Positions 23,501 through 32,960 of a DNA stretch of 64,000 bases are shown here, piece by piece. Position numbers and translations under genes: made by a program. This DNA comes from Melampsora larici-populina 98AG31 (taxonomy: Eukaryota; Basidiomycota; Pucciniomycetes; Pucciniales; Melampsoraceae). Each line of letters begins with the position of its first letter. The first letter of the stretch is position 1. The stretch covers positions 124,001 through 188,000 of the forward strand of contig NW_006768796.1 in assembly GCF_000204055.1 (NCBI RefSeq). The letters run 5' to 3'. Below the pieces are notes generated by a model. That model made no database searches and had not been told where the DNA came from. It saw only the letters and a program-made list of their open reading frames with translations.

Positions 23501-25204
23501 AACTGGATTGAAGCTCACCCTATGCGAAGTATTGTACCAAAAGGTATGAGATGTGATATACTATCCAAAGTATACCAATGTCGTGAAGCAATGAAGGCAA
23601 GAGCTGAACCAAAGAGCTACAAGATGGCAATGAAGATGCATGATGCTGAGAAATGGAAGGCAGCGTGTGATAAAGAAATGCAAAATATCAAGAATATGGG
23701 AGTCTGGGAAATTGTTGATCGTCCTAAAAATGCGCCCGTAGTAGGAGGAAGATGGCATTTTAAATATAAAGTGAATCCCGACGGAAGCATATCAAAACAT
23801 AAAGCTAGATATGTTGCAAAAGGCTACACACAGACTGAAGGCATTGATTTCAATGATACGTTTGCTCCCACTGGACGATTGGCTTCATTTCGGATTCTGG
23901 TTGCCGTTGCCGCTGCTAAAGACTGGGCTATTGAACAGATGGATGCAATAGCGGCGTTCCTCAACAGCGACTTAAAAGAAGAGATTTATTTAGAATTACC
24001 AGAAGGCTATGATGCTGAACGTGCAGATGGAAAGGTAGCAAGATTGAGAAAGGCTCTATACGGCCTGAAGCAGTCTGCCCGATGTTGGAGCGATGAAGTC
24101 AAATCCAAACTCACGAGCATTGGATTGATACAAAACCCTCATGATGCGTGCTTGTGGTATGGAAAAGATGAATATGGACTAGAGACATTACTTTACCTTC
24201 ATGTTGATGATATGGCGATCACTGGAGACAAGATTGATGAAATTAAGGATTTGCTGAAGCTGAAGTGGAAGATGGAGGACCTAGGACCTGCTCACTGTGT
24301 CGTAGGTATTGAGATTCATGCAACTGACGATGGTGGTTATGCGTTAAGCCAATCATCCTTCATTCAAACTGTTCTTGAACGATTTAACTCAGAAGACTGC
24401 AAGCCTGCATCAACACCATTTCCAGGTGGAACGAAGATCCTGAAAGCCAGTGAATCTGATGTTATTGAATTTCAACAATCAGGACTCCCGTACAACAGCC
24501 TAGTTGGAAGCTTAATGTACATAGCTCAAGGAACCAGGCCGGACATTGCGTATGCTGTTGGTGCGCTATCTCAACACTTATCGAAGCCATCTCTCACAGC
24601 TTGGCAGATGGGAATGCACGTCTTGAGGTACTTGAAGGGTACTCAATGCATGGGGTTAAATTATTCACCCAAAGACAATATCATTTCCGGTAATCAGAGC
24701 TGGTCCTTCCCGGAATGCCATACGGATTCAGACTGGGCAGGAGACCCAAGTACTCGACGGTCAACTACTGGGTACCTTTTCAAACTCAATGGCGCCGCAG
24801 TGAGCTGGAAAAGCAGGCTTCAACCTACAGTTTCGCTATCGTCAACAGAGGCTGAATACAGAGCAACAACAGAAGCAGGTCAAGAGGTGGTATGGTTAAG
24901 GGGTTTGTTATCCAACATCTCACTCAAGCAGAATTTTCCTACAATCTTATGCAGCGATAGTACCGGCGCAGTAGCTCTCACTCAGAAATCTATATTCCAC
25001 GCGCGCACGAAACACATTGAAGTGCAATACCACTGGATAAGAGAACAAGTCGAGAAGAACCTGATAAAACTTCGACACATCAGCAATAAAAATATGTTTG
25101 CCGATACTTTAACTAAGCCTCTGCACCCTGGCCCTTTCAAAGAGCTACGAAACCAGATAGGGTTAGATGTTGTAGTTGGACAGCTGAAACAGGGGGTGTG
25201 TTGA
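20525..25204 (+). CDS. Copia gag-pol polyprotein, intact
   Basis: One 1559-codon frame; the stop is the TGA formed at the start of the 3' LTR. A gag region (about residues 1-300) is followed by a Cys/His-rich stretch (about 308-335) in place of a simple zinc knuckle, then an RGRGRG patch. Protease has DTGASHHM (about 440). The GAG-pre-integrase zinc site has LHYSLGHPS and CPICPLAKNH (about 580-645). Integrase Asp, Asp and Glu lie in TDDYSSYR, FDGGGEF and EENGVAER (about 670-755). Reverse transcriptase has MDAIAAFLNSDL and LHVDDM (about 1060-1300). RNase H has SDWAGDPSTRRSTTGY and SSTEAEYRA (about 1400-1500). It makes the cDNA and integrates it in the nucleus. No frameshift or stop was seen. 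Confidence 0.97.
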   Translation: MSNREDILDDSQLPTPASTPAPSSEEIDDNHVDSDSSSIDSTHSAHTMVPASHQQINMATTAPEILDTDTPAQRQASKMTSILHKVAISTKLSSSNYVAWSDSIRFGLMAASYDHYLDAEEVTGQTIDPEIILATKKAIFYWLLASIESTQSTRFISMISKFENGIKTTPPSPSLLWKTIRDYHISNSESVKLMLRSDITDLSQGSTKDLLDYIDTFRAKVDAYLGSNGEMSEEEQARQFVRSLNREWAEKGCDLLDAGHVKFRNLETELKKAYQTRKMFSSNRQQISRAAESSEASQSRRTGRWSTCNKNKCLGRDHPTKPHEQSECYHHPNNAKKMEDWKRSKQESGEWVEYPRGSRGLNRGGFRGRGRGRGNPQPARNQSNLTDFPNSDDLYSVFENLRLEDRDVSYNVEIDGQFSCTARPQLACVGDRCDLVALIDTGASHHMFHDASLFESATLMANHDPGAKLNLAGGGATLDIHSIGNVNLLNSKGEIIKLKDCLYVPDLSRNLIAGGRLLRAGAVTTVLADPNFRIDHGKKELFIGQFIGEGSMMYVPIKSSVSHHALRSSISTANQLTILKLHYSLGHPSEKYLKRMWNLGYFDDVLPNNVNTNDFAIITKCPICPLAKNHRLPFSSTRPRATKFLENVHVDLSGIIRTSTVNQEEYYILFTDDYSSYRISFGLPNKSAETVFECFKRYISFSERQTGEKLKMFSFDGGGEFINGILTPYLEDLGINTRITSPHTPEENGVAERSNRTINTKARCMLIQSCIPVKYWYHAISYAVMLQNRTVTTSLNLKNTPHSLWKNRQPSMKRFHPFGCLAYRHIRKEIRGGKFEPVSRPGVLLGAAEDNHNFVVLDLESNKIYTSHDVTFQPLVFPFMKDAENNPDWMFIEDLPVEPTEDGEELIDLNPNPPMCPDLCDEEDDVIEERLTPRTITEPPALIEESEVETEEPIPEPIEKEPTPAAPTPPAIEPRRSGRERHPVERYSPGDSNWIEAHPMRSIVPKGMRCDILSKVYQCREAMKARAEPKSYKMAMKMHDAEKWKAACDKEMQNIKNMGVWEIVDRPKNAPVVGGRWHFKYKVNPDGSISKHKARYVAKGYTQTEGIDFNDTFAPTGRLASFRILVAVAAAKDWAIEQMDAIAAFLNSDLKEEIYLELPEGYDAERADGKVARLRKALYGLKQSARCWSDEVKSKLTSIGLIQNPHDACLWYGKDEYGLETLLYLHVDDMAITGDKIDEIKDLLKLKWKMEDLGPAHCVVGIEIHATDDGGYALSQSSFIQTVLERFNSEDCKPASTPFPGGTKILKASESDVIEFQQSGLPYNSLVGSLMYIAQGTRPDIAYAVGALSQHLSKPSLTAWQMGMHVLRYLKGTQCMGLNYSPKDNIISGNQSWSFPECHTDSDWAGDPSTRRSTTGYLFKLNGAAVSWKSRLQPTVSLSSTEAEYRATTEAGQEVVWLRGLLSNISLKQNFPTILCSDSTGAVALTQKSIFHARTKHIEVQYHWIREQVEKNLIKLRHISNKNMFADTLTKPLHPGPFKELRNQIGLDVVVGQLKQGVC
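25187..25198 (+). other. Polypurine tract
   Basis: AACAGGGGGTG-type purine-rich sequence lies directly before the 3' LTR, where plus-strand priming is expected. It overlaps the last codons of gag-pol. Confidence 0.7.
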
Positions 25205-25835
25205 GAGACAACCCAGTCTCTCATGATCTTACTTAGGTTTCAGCTATAGTGAAAGTCTAATTGACACTTGACTTATTACAAATACGCTACCCCGCTTAAA
25301 CTTAGATCATAGTGGCTGAAACTGAACTAAATCTAACAATACTATTAAGTCAAACCTAAACCTAGAAGTTCCTTTATTTGAATTGCGCCTCCATCAATTT
25401 GGGCTAATACTCTTTTCCTTATCCGCTATTCTACGGAAGGAAAAGAGTAAGCCCCTTTCACTATTTCAATTCTATCATATTCTTTCTTTATCTTTCTTTC
25501 ATTTCTATATGGATGTTACTAATTGTTTCTCGTCATTCATATCTTCATGTTTCACTTGTTTGTTAATCGGCGCTAGAATCGTAGCTAAAACTTATACGCG
25601 CCGATTCCTTTTCTCCATCTTATTCTGTGACCTGACTATACCTCATAGGTTAGTGAATCAGGTCTTGTGACTGAGGTGATTGAGACTCATCTCTAGGTAT
25701 TGTCACGGGGAAAACAGGTTAGTGAATCAGGTCTTGTGACTGAGGTGATTGAGACTCATCTCTAGGTATTGTCACGGGGAAAACAGACCTCATAGGGAAA
25801 ACAGATATCTCGACTAGGAGACTTGTCGCTTTTCA
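25199..25835 (+). repeat. 3' LTR of the copia element
   Basis: 637 bp, same start, end and internal 69-bp pair as the 5' LTR, with no difference seen. Followed directly by GTTTA, the second copy of the target site. Confidence 0.95.
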
Positions 25836-25840
25836 GTTTA

Positions 25841-26612
25841 TCAAATCATTAAGAAAGTCTAGACACTTATTTTTTAAATCAACTGATTTCCAAACGCAAA
25901 CATGTCTTGACTCTTGATGGACACACAAGTACAGAGAAGATGTTGCATAGTTCAGAACTTTGAGATCATATGTCATATTATTTGTTTTAAACATTCAAAT
26001 TGATGATCATCTGAATCTCATCATCCCAAAGATTTGAAAAAAAGAATCATTTGTAGAAACCATGAAGAGAGAATGGAAGAATCTGGTTTTCTTGCTTGCT
26101 TGTTTGTTTGTTAGTGACAGATTAGATCAAGAATGATAAGATCTCAAACCCTGAACCATTCTTGTACAAACATCTTCTCTTTTTTTGATCTTATTTATCT
26201 GATTCAGTTGATCATGATGTATCAAGATCATAAATAATAAAGAAAATCATTTTATACATCAGAGATTTTCTAGTTTGTATGATTTTTTTACATATTGTGT
26301 TGAAAATTTAAACAAGTGGTTCATAAGAAGAAAAAATCTTCATGAAAATATATAACTTGGGAGTAGACACCTAAAAAGCCTATATAGTCCTGCTTAAACA
26401 GGTTTTCCATGTCATACAAGTAACAGGCAAGATTCAAGAAACCTAAGAATAAATAGAAAAAAAAACTAAACTTGGAATCCCTTGTTATCAAATTCCAATA
26501 AAAAAATAACCACTTGGTTTGAAAGATATGGAATAATTAAAAGAGGATGAAATGATCTAAACCAAAATTGGTATCATGCTGAACTTGCAACAGAGCCACT
26601 ATACTATACAGT
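25841..26612. other. AT-rich spacer
   Basis: No gene recognised. A short CTTGCTTGTTTGTTTG simple stretch occurs near 26090. Confidence 0.4.
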
Positions 26613-26908
26613 AGGAGTGTTCAAACATGAAAACTTCATATTTTGAAAGAGATTTTGAAGCGAAAATCTTTGAACCGTGATTCTCGTACAGAAGAACTGT
26701 GATTCTGGTACAGGTATGTATGGATGTATCTCGAGCTCTGGAGTGTGCTCCACTTCAAAATGATAGGGAGGCACATCCATACTCAGTGATACTCCCTTCT
26801 GATCATATCTGTACAAGAATCAATGTTCATCTGTACAAAAATCACAGTTCAAAATTCTCGCTTCAAAATCTCTTTCAAAATGTCAAGTTTTCAGCTTTGA
26901 ACACTCCT
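26613..26908. mobile_element. MITE, AGGAGTGTTCAAA ends, AGT target duplication
   Basis: A 296-bp element. The ends AGGAGTGTTCAAA and inverse continue as imperfect arms of about 55 bp containing AGAGATTTTGAAGCGA. AGT lies outside both ends (26610-26612, 26909-26911). The TGTTCAAA core resembles that of the element at 2249, so both may belong to one PIF/Harbinger-like superfamily. Confidence 0.75.
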
Positions 26909-26917
26909 AGTATTGTG

Positions 26918-28751
26918 ATACTGTAGTATAGTACTGAGTTTTCACTACTATACTTTGAAAGTATAGTATCGGACTACCTTTTTATATGGATCCCACTATT
27001 TAGCGCCCTCGGAACAGTATCCGGCGCCCCCTCTCGGGTCGGACACCAGGCTACAAACATTTCAGGCGCCCCTTCTTAAAAAAGGGGCACCACATTGGGG
27101 CTCCACATTGTTAACTTCATCTCGCCTTCTTCTTTGTCGATTGTACAACAGCTCTTTTGTACATATACACGCTTTATCTGAAGTAAGGAAAGTAAAGTTG
27201 AGATTGTCACACTTCTTTGATGTTCGCGAGCGGAGCTCAATGAGCACCCAAGACTGTTGGCATAAACATATCATTGAGCCCACAGCTTAGAGTGCGGTTT
27301 ACTCTGGGGGACCCATGTTAGTCTATCTCAATTGAAGAAAAAGTTCGACTCACATGTTTCAATTTAGCCAAAAAGGATTCCATATTTGACTTATTCAAAT
27401 CACACTCAGATGAGTCAACTGTGACATTTACTGAATCGACTCTTGCAAAGACCTTTTGATTGAGTTGTTCATAAACTTGATTTGATAATCCTTCAAGAGT
27501 CGTAAACCTTCCACCTCATGTACCTGGATTGAGATGTAGATCAATCTCTGGCACTGATAATGATGCACTCTCGCTCTTTGAGATATCACGACTTGAATCT
27601 TCTTTATCTTCAACATTTAAAGTGGGTCGGGTACCTCAAGGAGAGATAGCACCTCCAGATTTGATTCCGATATCTTTATATCCACAAGAATGACAAAATA
27701 TGACTTCTTTGAAATGAGGGATTGAGATAGGTGGAAGGGAAAGAGTAAACTTTGTCAGGTTTCTCAACTTCATAATCGTCCGTTAGAGTAGTCTCAGGTA
27801 AAGGTTGATCAGCATCGGTTAGTAAGCCAAGTTCCATATTTTGTCGAGCAGTTCGATTAAACTCGCGTTGCAACCATTTTGGATCACTTGAAACCTCCGA
27901 TAGCTTCAATAAAACTATTCCCACTAGGGTCTTCAAGTTGAACAGTCACAGGTTCAGCATCAGGACCAATGATTCGTAGTAATCTTTCGAGTAACGCTTC
28001 AATCTTTTCAAAAACAATTGGTTCAGTATGTTAACAAACAGGCTGATTTAAACTTAACTCATCGATACAATCTTCAATTGATCCTTCTACTGTTGTCATC
28101 TTGCCTTTTCCTTTGGGTATTTCAAGTTCTAGCTCTGTGATTTCATAACGTAATATTCAGATTTAATAATCAATATGATATTGCACCAATTCATCATCTT
28201 GAGGGGTTGATCCACAAGCCAAGGCTAAGTCTCCTGTGGCAGAGTCAATCCGAGAATGCAGGTCATTCAACCATTGTGAAACTATGCAAGACAAATTCTA
28301 TTGAGATTTTGATTCTGAGTACGGTGATTGTGTGTAGTCTGGCTTCAAGTTAAAGTTTTTGGCATGGCTGCGCTCCTTCCATGGCTTGAAGGGCCATGTC
28401 TGTGCATGCAAGGGGCCGGTCCGGGCACAAAACAATTTAGGAGCCCTTTAATTTGTTTTCATGATATTTGTTGCCCCATCAAGGATGGAGGGGCACCAAA
28501 TACGTTAATTAACAATCAAAAAGGGGCTCATTCGCAATTTTGTGCCCTCTTAGGGAGCCCTCGAGGAGCCCTCGAGGTCCGAACGTGCGAAATATAGGCT
28601 AAAAACAGTGGGGTGTCATCGGGTCACGCGGGTTTTGGTGAGAACCCGGGGGGCTCCGGATATCAGCCAAGGGGGCGATAAATAGTGGGATCCTTTTATA
28701 TACTATACTTTCAAAGTATAGTACTGAAAACTCAGTACTATACTACAGTAT
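26918..28751. mobile_element. Pack-type TIR element carrying a ZPR1 fragment
   Basis: A 1.83-kb element with inverted ends of at least 85 bp. The left starts ATACTGTAGTATAGTACTG and continues through a palindromic ACTATACTTTGAAAGTATAGT block and GGATCCCACTATTTA. The right end is the inverse with a few mismatches and a short indel. Weaker similarity continues inward through GC-rich CGCCCC/GGGGCG segments. There is no transposase inside; the middle is a broken copy of the host gene ZPR1. It abuts the MITE at 26613-26908. TA occurs at both outer edges, but the target duplication is not certain. Confidence 0.7.
27355..28290 (-). pseudogene. ZPR1: ZPR1 zinc-finger protein pseudogene (captured fragment)
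   Basis: Minus-strand translation in changing frames follows ZPR1 in order. KGKGKMTTVEG and IEDCIDELSLNQP (about 28040-28125) end the first ZPR1 module, EDPSGNSFIE (about 27912-27941) lies between modules, and RTARQNMELGL comes next (about 27830). GIKSGGAIS, VEDKEDSSRDISKSESASL and GGRFTTLEGL of the second module follow (about 27460-27690). ZPR1 is an essential eukaryotic protein that binds eEF1A and helps fold it. Here the frame is broken by at least two frameshifts and several stops (a TGA within each of two conserved blocks), and Cys residues around the zinc sites are missing. It cannot encode a working protein. It lies wholly inside the TIR element. Confidence 0.85.
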
Positions 28752-28861
28752 TGAGTATAGTATAGTCAAGAGGGAAAGGCACCCATAATTCCATCAATCA
28801 TCAATCCAGTTCCAAATGAAAATCCAACAAAACCTCAACGATTAAAATTCAAATCAAACTA

Positions 28862-29123
28862 CAGCCCTTTGCAGAATTGATGACTTTGGAAAAAGAAAAA
28901 ACACTTGAGTTTTCAAAAAAAACCTGCGAGTTTTTTTCAAAAACTCATCGAGTTTTTCAAAAACTGAGCGAGCTCTTGTTCGTGAGTGTTATATCGATCA
29001 ATTGAACCAAGTTCTTGCCCAGTTTTTGAAAAAACTCGGTCACTTTTTGACAAAACTCGAGGTTTCTTGTTTGAAAACTCGAGGTTTTTTTTTCTCCAAA
29101 GTCATCAATTCTGCAAAGGGCTG
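28862..29123. mobile_element. MITE, TA-flanked, CAGCCCTTTGCAG ends
   Basis: A 262-bp element with perfect inverted ends of about 29 bp starting CAGCCCTTTGCAGAATTG. TA flanks both ends (28860-28861, 29124-29125). The inside holds repeated AAACTCG/CGAGTTT words in both orientations. No coding capacity. Confidence 0.82.
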
Positions 29124-29324
29124 TACTCAAATCCTCTCATCCTACATGAGTTATTGAGAACCCCATCTTTTCAATCTTGTCCTTCTTGACACTAAAAACA
29201 AAAAAGCATCAAAACATAAAAGAATAATCAATCCATCATTCGATCAATCATTGGAACAATCACACAAAGAAAATCATGATCAAATTAACAATGAACCAAA
29301 ATTTAAACCAACCTCTTGAAAAAA

Positions 29325-29475
29325 CTTATTGAAATCAAATCAAAACTTATTGGAATCGAATCAAAACTTATCATGAAATCGAATCAAAACTTATCATGAA
29401 ATCGAATCAAAACTTATCATGAAATCGAATCAAAACTTATCGGAATCGAATCAAAACTTAGTGGAATGAAATCAA
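29325..29475. repeat. Tandem repeat of about 24 bp, AATCAAAACTTAT core
   Basis: About seven imperfect copies of a unit reading roughly ATCGAATCAAAACTTATCATGA in tandem. Copies vary between TATTGGA, TATCATGA and TATCGGA tails. Confidence 0.8.
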
Positions 29476-30287
29476 AACCAAAATCAAATCAAAATCAAGA
29501 CTCGATCTCAAAATGAAATCAGAAGAATTGACAGCTGATTTCAAAAGTAACGATAGATTCAAATTCAAACAAAGGATGATCAATAAAGAGACTCGAGGTA
29601 ATTTTTCTGATCGAGGGCTCTCATCCTCCATTGACTATCTCCATGTCTGATCCTATCTATCTCATTTGTAGCCAACAAGTGTACAAATTGTTTTGATTTT
29701 CATTGAAGTACTTGAAATTAACAAAGTAGGAGCTTGATTTTCTGTTGGGTTATGATAATAGATAAGCTGCAAGAGAATGAACGAGACAACTTTGAAACTA
29801 TCTATTATCTAATGCCAATAAGGGGGAAAACCTTCAAGGGTCCCTTCATTCTTGATGCCTATATCAATTCTACATTAACATCAATTGATATAAAACAATG
29901 AAACTAGATGATGCTTGCTGTGTGATCTCTATAACATTCAAAACTTCCAGTCTACATGATTTCAATCTTGATATGAATTTAGAACCCTCTTCATACAAAT
30001 TTAGAAACCAGGTCATCTTGTCAAAGCTTGTGTTTCAGCTTTGTCTTGTTGCTGACTTTGTTCCGTGATCTAAAGAGATGTTTTCTTTGATCATTTGTCA
30101 ATCACAAGACCATGATTGACATTGTTTTCATACTTATAACAATATTTTACATACATACACGGGTGGGAGGATGAATTTGCAAGTCAAGGAGCTTTTTGGT
30201 TTTTGTTGTGGGTAAGTTGGTGAGGTGCTTGATGGGGAAAATCTCCTCATGAAGTTGATTGGTCATGCTGTGATTGATCATCTTATT
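29476..30287. other. AT-rich spacer
   Basis: No gene recognised and no longer frame with plausible codon use. Confidence 0.4.
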
Positions 30288-30448
30288 AAGGGTACTCAAA
30301 GCAAAGTATGTAGCGCTACATACTTTTCGCTACATACTTTTTTTGGCGGGGACAAAGAAAAAAAATATACTTTTGGCCTCGCCTTCCCCGCCAAAAAAAG
30401 TATATAGCAAAAAGTATGTACACGTACATACTTACTTTGAGTACCCTT
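30288..30448. mobile_element. MITE of the AAGGGTACTCAAAG family, copy 2
   Basis: A 161-bp element with ends AAGGGTACTCAAAG and a perfect inverse. ATT lies outside both ends (30285-30287, 30449-30451). The centre has a GGCGGGGA/CCCCGCC stem. It shares ends and inner AAAAAAAGTATAT words with the copy at 13633. Confidence 0.8.
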
Positions 30449-30486
30449 ATTGATTGTAAGGAGTTGTGGTGAGGTAAAGATTGTAC

Positions 30487-30634
30487 TAGTACTACAATAC
30501 TATACTTGGTATAGTATAGTATAGTATAGTACAGTGTAGTCAAGTACTATACTATACTATACTGTTGTTTGTTAAGTATAGTCTAAACTATACTATACCT
30601 GGTATAGTACTATACTGGTATAGTATAGTATAGT
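30487..30634. repeat. TATAGTA-rich palindromic cluster
   Basis: Dense TATAGTATAG / ACTATACTAT words in both orientations, with ACTTGGTATAG and ACTGGTATAG near the edges. The same words make up the ends of the Pack-type element at 26918-28751. It may be a minimal derivative of that family. Confidence 0.5.
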
Positions 30635-32399
30635 GGCAGTGTTGGCTGAAGTACGGCCAATTCAAGAAAAGATTAACCACATTTTTGTTAAAAAAAATCA
30701 GACTGTAGCAGTGATCAAAAGTGTAAACCAACCCAAAAGTCTTTCTACAGGCTCTGTATTCTCAAACCCAGAAAAAAGTAAACCTTAATAAAACATATAT
30801 CCAGGTTTGACTTTTACACCATCCTACATGCACATTTCAAAGAAAAAACCCCATTCATTCTCAAATTGATTGTACCTAATCCTGTATAAGATTTTGATAA
30901 GGTAGTATAGATCTCAGATCAATTTTCCAAAGTTATAACTCTTTGATTTCTTAAACTTTACCAAGTCTTATACTTTCTGCTTGTAAGTTGTTGAACAAAG
31001 GTAAAGGATTTACAAGCTAAGTTTAAACTCATCTGGTATTTATTAATTTTTTCTGATCTTGTAATGAACACCCAATCAACATGAATTCAGATTTTATGGT
31101 ATTGAGAAGTTAATTTTTTAATGGGTCCCAAAACTATATAGAATATCACCACTTTATACAACTCACTTCAGAATTTCATTTTTCATCTATTCCTTTTGCT
31201 GAAAAAGGAAACCCACAAAATCCCAGCCTGGCCCTAGTGCTCCACTGCAATGGATGTGAAGCAGTAGACATGTTATACCACAGATAATTTGAAGATAAAT
31301 GCCCTGCATGATCTATTTCAACCAATTTTATCAGCTGAGCCAGTTTTGAAAAAAGTCTGCTACTAAAAACAGACAACTTGATGAATTCTCTCAACTTCAT
31401 TTTACCAAGCTTTTTTCTTTACTTGTCTTCTTAATGAGGTTCTGTAATTATTTGGATGATACCCAAACTGATTGCTGTTGGCTGGATCCTTCAAGGACTT
31501 TCATCCAACAGTGACTCCACAGCCTGATTTTGTGGCAATCATTTGGTCAATGGATCTCTACCACTACCTGTTCAGTCATCTACAAATACTGTGGTTGGCA
31601 CCAGAATTTGACTGACACAGATCAAATCTTCATGGAAGAATTTAGCATTGAACAGCCTGCACTGTTCCTTCACAAGATTCAAGAGAATGTTTATAATGTG
31701 TATGGGAAGATATCTTCCATAAGAACTGTTCATCCCAAATTTCAGAGCTGTCTTATCATAAGCTTAAAGAAAGCCTGTGTTAGTAATGCTTATACATCAC
31801 TGATTCCAAAGTTGGAATGAATGTATGATATGATAGGATATCCATCTGATTTTTGATTTTTTATAGATCAGTCTGATTTCATTTTCATATATGTCCTATT
31901 GTCTGACTGCCAATTTTTGACTATTTTGGATTGAAATCCTTTGCCTTTTTACTGGTTGAAGACAAGAGATTGGTATGTGGACAGGATCTGCTACAAAAAC
32001 ATCAGCAAAGCAAAATTGGCATACACACTCCTTGCAAGGTTTCCCAGATCTATCAAGGTTTTTATTACTTCCTTCCAGCCATCACTTATGATGAATTTCT
32101 GGCTCTCACAATCAGAATTGATTTGAGAAACATTTGAACTATAGATTAGTTTGTATTTTTCTCTATACTTCAGTAGTCATTGTTTTAGGCTGATCTCAGT
32201 CCATTGTACAACTTCCCAACATGAATAAATTCCTCACAGACAATAGTGTCTTATAGTATTCGAAAACCTCTCAATCCATTGTGGTCGATCAATCTCTGAC
32301 CTATGTTTCAAGAGAGGTGTGCCTGATCTCTTGATCTCATCTTCCCATGTCTTGTTTTCAATTCACTGACCTAAGTGGGACAATTTCAACTTTAGGTAT
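30635..32399. other. Unresolved repeat-like sequence
   Basis: No gene I can support. Frames of 60-96 residues on both strands (e.g. 31530-31820, +) have no recognisable domain. The stretch is continuous with the decayed transposase that follows and is probably old transposon sequence. Confidence 0.35.
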
Positions 32400-32960
32400 T
32401 CTTGGAAGTGTGTTTGTCCTCTCTCAAAAAAAAGTTGTGAAGCATACAACACTCCTTAGCAAGTATTCATCTCACAGAATCAGTCTGTATTCCTTCAAGA
32501 TCTGAGAGCACAATTTGAGCATACCATTTACATGCTCAATCACAGTTTATGCCTCACTCAGTTCTTTGTTACAGGAATTCTTGAGTCTGGAAATTTGGTA
32601 GTCCACATTTCTCTTGAAGAGGAACAGGGTACTTTGAGGCACTGTAACCTGAATCGGCAACTAGATACTCACCCTGGTGAAATCATGACCATGGTAGCAT
32701 TATAGCTACAGAATCCATCAGTACCTGTGTTGGAAGATTAAAAAAAAGTTTACTGATGAAATTCTGAAAACTTGCTGGTCATTTACACTTCCACACCATC
32801 CATAATGGGCAAAAGTGACTAAAATACTTTTGGGTCCAATAATCCTCTGTGCAAATGACTGCCCCAGGGCCAAATGCTAAGGGGATCATTCTCCCGTCAA
32901 CAAACCCCACACATCCCTTCAAAGTTGAGTAATTTTGAACAATTTTGTTCTTGATCTTTG
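32400..32960 (-). pseudogene. Second, decayed Harbinger (DDE_Tnp_4) transposase fragment
   Basis: On the minus strand GFVDGRMIPLAFGPG and DYWTQK (about 32840-32930) match the first-Asp region of HARBI1-like transposases. GEYLVADSGY (about 32650-32680) matches the second-Asp region, and VIEHVNGMLK with KEYRLIL (about 32480-32545) matches the Glu region. They are separated by stops and frameshifts, so the gene is dead. It is a different, more HARBI1-like lineage than the transposase at 6984-8331. Confidence 0.7.

Larger units (their letters stand above)
19834..25835 (+). mobile_element. Complete Ty1/copia LTR retrotransposon
   Basis: A 6002-bp element bounded by 637-bp LTRs that start TGTTGAGAGACA and end CTTTTCA. 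GTTTA precedes the 5' LTR (19829-19833) and follows the 3' LTR (25836-25840). The two LTRs showed no difference on reading, so insertion is recent. It has a primer-binding site, a polypurine tract and one uninterrupted gag-pol frame, so it looks autonomous and possibly still active. Domain order (integrase before reverse transcriptase) is Pseudoviridae/copia type. A diverged solo LTR of the same broad family lies at 3377-4239. Confidence 0.97.

Noticed and set aside
31530..31820. 96-residue frame on +
   Set aside because: No recognisable domain, and it lies in decayed repeat sequence with no exon signals supporting it.
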